From: Hwanghaeella sp965227365
Lineage (GTDB): Bacteria > Pseudomonadota > Alphaproteobacteria > UBA8366 > Aestuariispiraceae
DNA length: 64,000 bases
Direction: 5' to 3'
Assembly: GCF_965227365.1 (NCBI RefSeq)
Contig: NZ_OZ245754.1
Span: 4,216,001 to 4,280,000, forward strand
In this document: one piece after another, positions 57,774 to 64,000 of the stretch
Layout: every line of letters begins with the position of its first letter
Numbering within the stretch: the first letter of the stretch is position 1
Made by a program: the position numbers and the translations under genes
Notes under the pieces: generated by a model
What the model saw: the letters and a program-made list of their open reading frames with translations, nothing else
What the model was told of the DNA's origin: nothing
The model's database searches: none

Positions 57774-57937
57774 TCTTCCTCCCTTGCCCTCATCGGGGCC
57801 CCTCGGGGCCTCGTCGGGCCGATCCGTGTCGCTTTTCGTGCGAGCACTCTATGGCCTCAGCAAATCGCCGACAAGAAACTCGGCCGGATATCGCGTTAGG
57901 GTTTGCCGACCAGGGGCCATGATCCATATAAGGCGGC

Positions 57938-58876
57938 ATGAGCGGGCCCCAAACAGATCAGATCACCGTCTTCGACCGGCGACAGGTCCGGCGCAACCGC
58001 GACCGCGCGGCAGGCGGTTTCGGCGATGTCGACTTCCTTGTCCGGGAAGTGGCCGACAGGTTGGCCGACAGACTGCAGGATGTGTCCCGGCAGTTCCCGA
58101 ATGCCCTGGACCTCGGCTGCCATTCGGGCTGTTTGGCGGATGCCGTGGCCGGGATGAACGGGATAGAAACGCTGATCCAGGCGGACCTTTCCCACGCCAT
58201 GGCACAACAGGCCGCGCGGCCGGGCCTTCCCGCCGTCGCGGCGGACGAGGAATGGTTGCCCTTCGCCGAGGAAAGCTTCGATCTCGTCCTCAGCAATCTA
58301 TCGCTTCACTGGGTCAACGATTTGCCCGGCGCCCTGATCCAGGTAAACCGCGCCTTGAAACCCGACGGACTGTTTCTGGGTGCAATGCTCGGCGGCGAGA
58401 CGCTGAAGGAGCTGCGCGAGGTACTGGCGCTGGCGGAGGTCGAGTTCCGTGACGGATTGAGCCCGCGCGTCTCACCCTTCGCGGACCTGCGCGATGCGGG
58501 CGGTTTGATGCAGCGCGCGGGTTTTGCCTTGCCCGTGATCGACAGCGACACGATCACGGTGACCTACGGCAACCCGCTGACCCTGATGCAGGAATTGCGT
58601 AAAATGGGTGAAGGCAATGCGGTAACGGAACGCAGCCGCAGCCCGCTCGGCCGCGATATACTGATGCGGGCGGCGGAATTGTATCAGGAGCGCCATGCCG
58701 GCCCTGACGGACGGGTGCCCGCCACCTTCCAGGTCATCTATCTGCACGGCTGGGCCCCGCATGAGACGCAGCAAAAACCCTTGCGGCCCGGGTCGGCGCG
58801 CAACAGATTGGCAGCCGCGCTGGATGCGGTAGAACAGTCGGCCGGGGAAAAGCCGAACAGATTTCAAGGTCCGTGA
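57938..58876 (+). CDS. SAM-dependent methyltransferase (NDUFAF5/BioC-like)
   Basis: 312 residues. It starts ITVFDRRQVRRNRDRAAGGF, the opening typical of NDUFAF5-type proteins, followed by the SAM-binding ALDLGCHSGCLADAVAGMNG, the acidic LIQADLSHAMAQQAA, the FDLVLSNLSLHWVNDLPGAL segment and a late GWAPHETQQKPLRPGSA that recurs in the family. The mitochondrial homologue acts on a complex I subunit; the bacterial family also includes BioC-like enzymes, so the substrate is open. AAGGCGG lies before the ATG. Its TGA overlaps the next ATG. Confidence 0.85.
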   Translation: MSGPQTDQITVFDRRQVRRNRDRAAGGFGDVDFLVREVADRLADRLQDVSRQFPNALDLGCHSGCLADAVAGMNGIETLIQADLSHAMAQQAARPGLPAVAADEEWLPFAEESFDLVLSNLSLHWVNDLPGALIQVNRALKPDGLFLGAMLGGETLKELREVLALAEVEFRDGLSPRVSPFADLRDAGGLMQRAGFALPVIDSDTITVTYGNPLTLMQELRKMGEGNAVTERSRSPLGRDILMRAAELYQERHAGPDGRVPATFQVIYLHGWAPHETQQKPLRPGSARNRLAAALDAVEQSAGEKPNRFQGP

Positions 58877-59754
58877 TGCCAAAACTCGCCGTCGCTTCGA
58901 TACTGACAGACGCCATCCGGACCGTCTGGGCCGAAAAAGGGGATTTCGCCCGGATCGGTGTGATTCCGGCGGTCGCCCTGGCCTTCAATGTCATCGCGCT
59001 GCAGGTGTTTCAACTGTCCGCCCTCATGGGCAGCGGCATGACGATGCCTTCACAGCCGTCCATCGAGGACGCCCATGACCTCGCCACACGGCTTCTGAAC
59101 GAGAATGCCGGTTTCTTCGGCGTCGTTCTGTTGTTCATGTTTCTGGGCTTCGTGATTGTCTCGTTTTTTGCCTGCGCCTGGCATTACCGGATCCTGCGGC
59201 CGATGCAGGGAAGAACGGTCCGCGAGGCGTTGCGCTGGGACAGCGCGAAAGGCCGCTTCATCCTGATGGCGATCCTTCTCGTCGCTATCGAAATCGCCGT
59301 TCAGTTCGGCGCGTCCATTGCATCGGGCATGGCGGGCATGGCGGTACTGGCCATGGTTCCCGGCCTTGCCTTCGCGGTCGTGCCGATTTTGATCGTCGTG
59401 CCTTATGGCGTCGCGATCTATGTGATGCTGCGTTTCGCGATGGTCTTGCCGGCCGCCGCGGTTGGGGACGATCTGACACTTCAGGATTCCTGGAAACTGA
59501 CGCAAGGAAACGGCCTAGCCCTATTGAGCCTGGCGATACTGATCCTGTTCGGCATCATCGCCGCGATGGTCACGGTTTTCATCCCGGTCAGCCTGGTGTT
59601 TTCCCTGCTGGCCTTCATATCACCGGGTCTGCTGACGATGATGTTCCTGATGCAGTTGGTGCTGTGCAGTCTGTTCATGATGGGCGCCGGGGTCTGGGTC
59701 ACCGCCCTATCCCTGGCCTATCGGCAACTGAGCGATCCGAAGGCCACTGCTTAA
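58876..59754 (+). CDS. Multi-pass membrane protein of unknown function
   Basis: 292 residues with about six hydrophobic segments (approximately 30-50, 75-95, 130-160, 170-200, 215-245 and 250-285) and short charged loops. The loop RFAMVLPAAAVGDDLTLQDS followed by WKLTQGNG is like the repeated element seen in GPDPase_memb/DUF975-type membrane domains, which gives a weak family hint only. No catalytic motif was found. The ATG at 58876 overlaps the preceding TGA (TGATG); a GTG at 58873 is also possible. It is coupled to the methyltransferase gene. Confidence 0.75.
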   Translation: MPKLAVASILTDAIRTVWAEKGDFARIGVIPAVALAFNVIALQVFQLSALMGSGMTMPSQPSIEDAHDLATRLLNENAGFFGVVLLFMFLGFVIVSFFACAWHYRILRPMQGRTVREALRWDSAKGRFILMAILLVAIEIAVQFGASIASGMAGMAVLAMVPGLAFAVVPILIVVPYGVAIYVMLRFAMVLPAAAVGDDLTLQDSWKLTQGNGLALLSLAILILFGIIAAMVTVFIPVSLVFSLLAFISPGLLTMMFLMQLVLCSLFMMGAGVWVTALSLAYRQLSDPKATA

Positions 59755-59775
59755 ACATACGCGGCGACCGCGCGC

Positions 59776-60228
59776 CTAAAGCAAATCACGAAGCATCGCG
59801 ATCAACGGCACATCGGCCGGCGGCATCGGATAATCCTTCATCCTGACCGGCCGAACCCAGGCCAGTTCCTGCCCCTCCTTGGGAACGGGGTCCCCTTGCC
59901 AGACGCGACAAGCGTAGAGCGGCATCAACAGGTGCATGTCGTCATAGGCGTGACTGGCGAAGGTAAGCGGCGCCAAGCAGCTTTGCCGCGTATCGATGCC
60001 CAATTCCTCCTTGAGCTCGCGGATCAGCGCCTGTTCCGGCGTCTCACCGATATCGACCTTACCGCCGGGAAATTCCCACAACCCCGCCATCTTCTTGCCC
60101 GGCGGTCGCTTGGCGATCAGAACCCGGCCGTCGACATCCACCAAGGCAACGGCAACGACCAGCACGACCGGCTTTTCCGCCGCGTCCTCGACCCGTTCGC
60201 CCGCCTGCCAACATCCGCTCTCCATCAT
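59776..60228 (-). CDS. mutT: 8-oxo-dGTP diphosphatase, MutT/Nudix family
   Basis: 150 residues from the ATG at 60228, which has AAGGAACG upstream and overlaps the preceding GNAT stop (ATGA). The Nudix box is complete: GGKVDIGETPEQALIRELKE followed by ELGI (GX5EX7REUXEEXGU). The opening VVLVVAVALVDVDGRVLIAK and FPGGK are MutT-like, and the short size suits the sanitising enzyme that removes oxidised dGTP. It ends the run argJ, GNAT, mutT, a conserved neighbourhood in alphaproteobacteria. Confidence 0.92.
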   Translation of the reverse strand: MMESGCWQAGERVEDAAEKPVVLVVAVALVDVDGRVLIAKRPPGKKMAGLWEFPGGKVDIGETPEQALIRELKEELGIDTRQSCLAPLTFASHAYDDMHLLMPLYACRVWQGDPVPKEGQELAWVRPVRMKDYPMPPADVPLIAMLRDLL

Positions 60229-60803
60229 GCTTCGTTCCTTCGTGCCGCCCATTCGTCACGGCTCAGCGTGCGCGCGATCCCATCGACCATACCGCCACGC
60301 GCCGGGGCTTCGAGTTTCACCGGCCCTCGATCGACGAAACCCAACTTGCCCAGGACCCGCGCCGACGCCTCGTTTTCCCTGAACGCATCCGCGCGCACGA
60401 GGTTGAACCCCAGCGGCCCGAATCCATGATCGAGCGCTGCGGCTGCCGCCTCCGTCATATATCCATGTCCCCAGAATGAACGTCCGAGATAATAGCCGAT
60501 TTCCGCCTGTCCCGGCTCGCTCTCGATTTCGAAGCTGACGGCCCCGATCAGGGTTCCGTCCTCCTTCAAGGTTATCGCCAGAGACAGGCTTTGCCCTTCG
60601 TCCCGCAACCGATCCATAAGCTGGAACCATTCTTCGGCCATCTTCCGTTCATAGGGATGCGGAATCCGCGCAGTCCATTTCGCAACGGCAAGGTCGGAAA
60701 CCAGATTGAAGACGGCGTCCAGGTCCGAAAGACGGAAACGCCGCAGTCGAAGCCGGGGCGTTTCCAAGTCGGGCACATCGGTAAATGTCGGCGGCCAGTT
60801 CAC
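60225..60803 (-). CDS. GNAT N-acetyltransferase, RimJ/RimL type
   Basis: 192 residues with a RimJ/RimL-like start (FTDVPDLETPRLRLRRFRLS) and the acetyl-CoA-binding segment IGYYLGRSFWGHGYMTEAAA, then ALDHGFGPLGFNLVRADAFR and ENEASARVLGKLGFVDRG. The start is a GTG at 60803, 13 bases after argJ. The gene is coupled to mutT by an ATGA overlap. The acceptor could be a ribosomal protein N-terminus or a small amine; it is not determined by sequence. Confidence 0.9.
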   Translation of the reverse strand: MNWPPTFTDVPDLETPRLRLRRFRLSDLDAVFNLVSDLAVAKWTARIPHPYERKMAEEWFQLMDRLRDEGQSLSLAITLKEDGTLIGAVSFEIESEPGQAEIGYYLGRSFWGHGYMTEAAAAALDHGFGPLGFNLVRADAFRENEASARVLGKLGFVDRGPVKLEAPARGGMVDGIARTLSRDEWAARRNEA

Positions 60804-60816
60804 GCGCTCACGACGC

Positions 60817-62055
60817 TCAACTGCGGTAGTCGGCGTTAATCGAGATATAGCCGTGGGTCAGATCACAGGTCCAAACACGCGCCTCTCCCTTACCGAGGCC
60901 CAGATCGATCTGGATATGAATATCCGTGCCCTTCAGGTGTTTGGCGACCGGCGCCTCGTCATAATCCATCACCCCTTCGCCCTTATGGGCAATGGTGACA
61001 CCACCCATGGCGATCGAAAGCTTGTCCCGGTCCGCAGGCTCCCCGGACTTGCCGACGGCCATCACGACCCGGCCCCAGTTGGCGTCTTCGCCCGCGATCG
61101 CGGTTTTCACCAACGGCGAGTTGGCGACAGCCAGACCGATCTTGCGCGCCGACTTCTTGTTGACCGCGCCGGTCACGTCGATGGTGATGAATTTGCTGGC
61201 GCCTTCGCCATCCTTCACGACCTGGGTAGCGAGATCGGTCAAAACATCGTCCAGCGCCGCCTTGAATTCTCTCAGCCGCTTGTCCGACGGCGACGAGGGC
61301 GGTTTGTTTCCCGCCTTGCCCGAAGCAGCCAGGATCAGCGTGTCGCTGGTCGAGGTATCGCCGTCGACCGTGATCGAGTTGAACGAGCGATCGGCACCGT
61401 CCTTCAGAATCTTCTGCAGGATGACCGATGGGATATTCGCGTCTGTGAAGACGAAGGACAGCATCGTCGCCATATCCGGTGCGATCATGCCCGATCCTTT
61501 TGCGATCCCCGCAATCTTCACCGTCTTGCCGTCAATTTCCGCCGTCGCGGTTGCGGCTTTCGGGAAGGTATCGGTGGTCATGATCGCATGGGCGCTGTCG
61601 GTCCAGTTGTCCGGCCCCAGATTCTCGATCAGTGTCGGCATCACGCCGCTGATCCTGTCGCCCGGCAGCGGCACGCCGATGACGCCGGTGGATGCGACCA
61701 GCACCTGTTTCGGTTTGCAGCCCAACGCTTCCGCCGCGGCGGTTACCATATGTTTCGTGCCTTTTTCGCCGATCTTGCCGGTAAAGGCGTTGGAATTGCC
61801 TGAATTGACGATGATGCCGCGTGCCTTGCCCTTGGCGAGCACGGTCCGGCACCAATCAACGGCGGAGGAGCATGTCTTCGATTTCGTCAGGACGCCGGCA
61901 ACCTGTGTGCCAGGGGCGAGTTCAGCCAGGAACACGTCATTCCGGCCCTTGTACTTCACTCCGGCGGCGGCGGCCGCGATCCGGATCCCGTCGATTGCCG
62001 GCAATGCCGGGAGGTTTTTCGGTGCGAAAGGTGACTTTGGTGCGTCCCCACCCAT
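60817..62055 (-). CDS. argJ: Bifunctional ornithine acetyltransferase/N-acetylglutamate synthase
   Basis: 412 residues, normal ArgJ length. The autocleavage and nucleophile site is in KGSGMIAPDMATMLSFVFTD, with the Thr of ATML becoming the N-terminus of the beta chain. Also seen are GIIVNSGNSNAFTGKIGEKG, VASTGVIGVPLPGDRI and SITVDGDTSTSDTLILAASG. It recycles the acetyl group in arginine synthesis. AGGGGAT precedes the ATG. It is followed by GNAT and mutT genes and preceded, after a 195-base gap, by a parvulin isomerase gene. Confidence 0.97.
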   Translation of the reverse strand: MGGDAPKSPFAPKNLPALPAIDGIRIAAAAAGVKYKGRNDVFLAELAPGTQVAGVLTKSKTCSSAVDWCRTVLAKGKARGIIVNSGNSNAFTGKIGEKGTKHMVTAAAEALGCKPKQVLVASTGVIGVPLPGDRISGVMPTLIENLGPDNWTDSAHAIMTTDTFPKAATATAEIDGKTVKIAGIAKGSGMIAPDMATMLSFVFTDANIPSVILQKILKDGADRSFNSITVDGDTSTSDTLILAASGKAGNKPPSSPSDKRLREFKAALDDVLTDLATQVVKDGEGASKFITIDVTGAVNKKSARKIGLAVANSPLVKTAIAGEDANWGRVVMAVGKSGEPADRDKLSIAMGGVTIAHKGEGVMDYDEAPVAKHLKGTDIHIQIDLGLGKGEARVWTCDLTHGYISINADYRS

Positions 62056-62250
62056 GTCGATCCCCTAATCCATCGTTTCCCGGCGGACCGCAGGCACCAC
62101 AGCAGCAAACCCGACCCCACCGTATTTCGGAGCTAAGTAATCGGGCGAACGCCGCTTCGCGTCAATGGGTTCCGCTATTCGGAAGACGCCGATCCGGCCG
62201 GAATCGGAATTCCGGCCGGGATAGCGTTCCGGATAACAATCGCAGCGCGA

Positions 62251-63156
62251 TTACTGAGCCGCCGGCGCCGCCATGGGATTGCCGGACAGATCGAACCGCT
62301 GAACCGCCGCCTTGGCAGTCAGGTCCGCGGCGATCTGGCGCGCCATCTGTTCGCCCACATACCGGCCCAGGCTGGGGCGGAGTTGTTCAAAACTGGGCGA
62401 ATCACCAGCGCGGCGCTCTTCGACCAGAATGACGTGCCAGCCGAACTGGGTCTTGACCGGATCCGCGGAGAACTGGTTCGGCTGCAGCGCGAAGGCCACA
62501 TCGGCGAAGGGCTTCACCATGCTGCCACGATCGAAGAAGCCAAGATCGCCGCCCTGCGAGGCGCTGGGGCCGATGGAATGCTTTTTCGCCAGCTCGGCGA
62601 AATTCTGACCGTCGGTGACCATCTTGATGATGTTCCGCGCTTCTTCCTCGGTCTCGACGAGAATGTGGCGGGCCTTCACCTCTTCTTTCGGCGGATTCTG
62701 CTTCAACCACGCATCATAGGCCGCGCGCAGATCCTTTTCCTCGATCTTCGATTCAACGGCGCGGCGCAGATACAGGTCGCGCACCAATTGCGCCTCGACC
62801 AGTTCCATGCGCTTCTTGATTTCGGGATCTTCCTGCAAGCCCTGCTCCAGGCCGGTCTGAATGACGACAAGCTGCTGGATCAAGGATTCAAGAATGCGCG
62901 GGTAAAGGGTCTCCTGCCCGAGTTGCTGGGTCTCCGGCGGAAGTCCCTGGAACGCGTCCATGAAATCGGAACGATACAGTTTCTCGCCCCCGACTTCCGC
63001 GATGACCTGATCCGACCGCGCCTGATCGGCGCTCTGTGCAGCCGCGGGGGTTGCGGAAATCATGGCGCAGCAAAGCGCGCCACACGCCAACAGGCCCAGG
63101 TTCTTGTAGGTGCCAAGGATTTTCCCGGCGGAAATCCGGGGGGCAGTCATGTACAT
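62251..63156 (-). CDS. Periplasmic peptidyl-prolyl isomerase, parvulin (PpiC/SurA) type
   Basis: About 301 residues from the ATG at 63156 (GGAG eight bases upstream); the 30 upstream codons look non-coding, and an ATG at 63150 is also possible. A signal peptide (about 1-40, ending AAAQ) is followed by a SurA-like N-terminal helical region (DQVIAEVGGEKLYRSDFMDA) and a parvulin domain (about 160-260, VKARHILVETEEEARNIIK and AKKHSIGPSASQGGDLGFFD, GSMVKPFADVAFALQPNQFS). The C-terminus is short. It should assist outer-membrane or periplasmic protein folding. In many alphaproteobacteria a similar gene precedes argJ, as here. Confidence 0.92.
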   Translation of the reverse strand: MYMTAPRISAGKILGTYKNLGLLACGALCCAMISATPAAAQSADQARSDQVIAEVGGEKLYRSDFMDAFQGLPPETQQLGQETLYPRILESLIQQLVVIQTGLEQGLQEDPEIKKRMELVEAQLVRDLYLRRAVESKIEEKDLRAAYDAWLKQNPPKEEVKARHILVETEEEARNIIKMVTDGQNFAELAKKHSIGPSASQGGDLGFFDRGSMVKPFADVAFALQPNQFSADPVKTQFGWHVILVEERRAGDSPSFEQLRPSLGRYVGEQMARQIAADLTAKAAVQRFDLSGNPMAAPAAQ

Positions 63157-63323
63157 CAAGTCAACTCCAGCGCCATTCGAAAAATGGACGCCAAGAGACC
63201 ACAGCGGGCCGCCCGGAACAAGGGAATAGCCGGACGTTCGGACCACCGTCGCACGCCACTAGCGGAGAAGTGATGCCCAGGTCTTCTCTTGGGCCCCGCC
63301 AGGCGGTCCGTCCAAGAGGACGG

Positions 63324-64000
63324 CTAGGCGACGAGACTGACCCCGCCATCCGCGCCGGCGGCCCCGTCGGCGGCTTCATCCGCACCATCCACCAAACCCG
63401 CTGCTGCTTGCGTGAAGATGGTGGTCGACAGGTCCAGTTCGATCTGCCGCGCTTCCAATTCCGTCGAAACGGCCGATGCTCCGAAAATTCCAGCCAGACG
63501 CTTCGTCACGTCGGATGCGGTTTCCCCGTCCGGTAAGGAGAAAAGCGGGATTTCCGGCGCGACGGCAAATCCCTCGCTTGTGGAGACCCTGCCGTCGATC
63601 TGAACCGCCTGCAGGGAGAACTGCACCTGGTCCAGGCGCAGGGTCGATACCTTGCCCTCCTCGACAACGGAGAGGATCGTGGTGTCGACCTGCAGCGAGA
63701 AACTGATTTGACTGAGCGAGAATTCCGTCGACCGAAACGACCCGCCCAGGCCGTTGTCCAACCGCCCGAATATCCCATCCGCCACATCGCCGAAGCGACG
63801 GTCGAAGTCGTCGGTCAATCGCCCAATGCGCCGTGCGACCCTTTCAATGTCCCGCTCGGACGCCCCGAGGTCCCGGGAGAACCCTTGGAAAAATTCACCG
63901 AAGCGGCGGCGTGCAGGTCTCCCCAGCCGTGCCGCATTGAAGTCCCGGGCGAGTTCGAGGGCACGTTCGGATCCGCGCAGGGCCTGCCGCGCCCCGTCGG
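63324..64000 (-). CDS. Unknown protein, C-terminal part (cut by right window edge)
   Basis: The minus-strand frame ends at 63324 and is open through position 64000, so at least 225 residues are present and the start is outside. A visible helical, charged part (EFFQGFSRDLGASERDIERV, RRIGRLTDDFDRRFGDVADG) is followed by a beta-rich segment (STEFSLSQISFSLQVDTTIL, LDQVQFSLQAVQIDGRVSTS) and an Ala/Gly/Asp-rich tail. No catalytic motif, signal peptide or membrane segment is evident in the visible part. No family was recognised. The 167-base gap to the isomerase gene shows nothing definite. Confidence 0.6.
   Translation of the reverse strand, partial: DGARQALRGSERALELARDFNAARLGRPARRRFGEFFQGFSRDLGASERDIERVARRIGRLTDDFDRRFGDVADGIFGRLDNGLGGSFRSTEFSLSQISFSLQVDTTILSVVEEGKVSTLRLDQVQFSLQAVQIDGRVSTSEGFAVAPEIPLFSLPDGETASDVTKRLAGIFGASAVSTELEARQIELDLSTTIFTQAAAGLVDGADEAADGAAGADGGVSLVA

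Overview
The window looks like chromosomal DNA of a GC-rich alphaproteobacterium, probably Rhodospirillales-like. Clade markers are a DUF4167 protein, a DnaG primase without most of its zinc ligands, a CtrA-free but typically alphaproteobacterial order at the right end (peptidylprolyl isomerase, argJ, GNAT, mutT), and a lysC-ptsP block next to prfA-prmC-DUF4167. The genus cannot be fixed from this sequence alone. No prophage, CRISPR array, rRNA or intact insertion sequence was seen.

Layout. (1) 1-7.9 kb: end of a TetR regulator, then a complete minus-strand ferric-chelate import and surface-signalling locus: ECF sigma factor, FecR-type anti-sigma, TonB-dependent transducer, periplasmic binding protein, FecCD permease and ATPase. 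A Fur-box-like site lies upstream of the sigma gene. (2) 7.9-14.5 kb: a potD-potA-potB-potC type polyamine ABC importer behind an FAD amine oxidoreductase, with a divergent LysR regulator. (3) 14.5-14.8 kb: a debris zone next to a CAU-anticodon tRNA, holding the last codons of a MacB/FtsX-type permease and a pair of 14-bp direct repeats. (4) 14.9-24 kb: a RimK-like ATP-grasp gene paired with a GNAT-peptidase C39 fusion, an alpha/beta hydrolase, then the housekeeping run rpoD, dnaG, yqeY. (5) 24-30.5 kb: carA and carB, split by an oppositely oriented O-antigen-ligase-like gene, then greA. (6) 30.5-39.8 kb: Lrp/AsnC and LysR regulators, an ELM1-family protein, a small catabolic-looking cluster (CMD, hydroxyisobutyrate dehydrogenase-like, metallo-beta-lactamase), a GmhA-like SIS isomerase, a Lon-like AAA_32 protease and a MOSC protein. 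(7) 39.8-52 kb: a colinear minus-strand housekeeping run lysC, ptsP, rodZ-like, ispG, hisS, hemA, prfA, prmC, DUF4167, ending at a strong bidirectional terminator. (8) 52-64 kb: ubiG, DUF1178, two more methyltransferases, glutaredoxin plus nitrilase, comF, a four-domain rhodanese, mutT, GNAT, argJ, a parvulin isomerase, and an unknown protein running off the right edge.

Most of the window is ordinary metabolism and information processing. The least explained unit is the RimK/GNAT-C39 pair, whose predicted chemistry (peptide ligation, acetylation, proteolysis) suggests a protein- or peptide-modifying system with no known substrate. Also notable are a C5-pathway hemA in a hemA-prfA-prmC order, the split car genes, a tetra-rhodanese with a single catalytic cysteine, and several strong inverted repeats in the iron and polyamine loci. 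All functions are inferred by reading the sequence; no database search was run.
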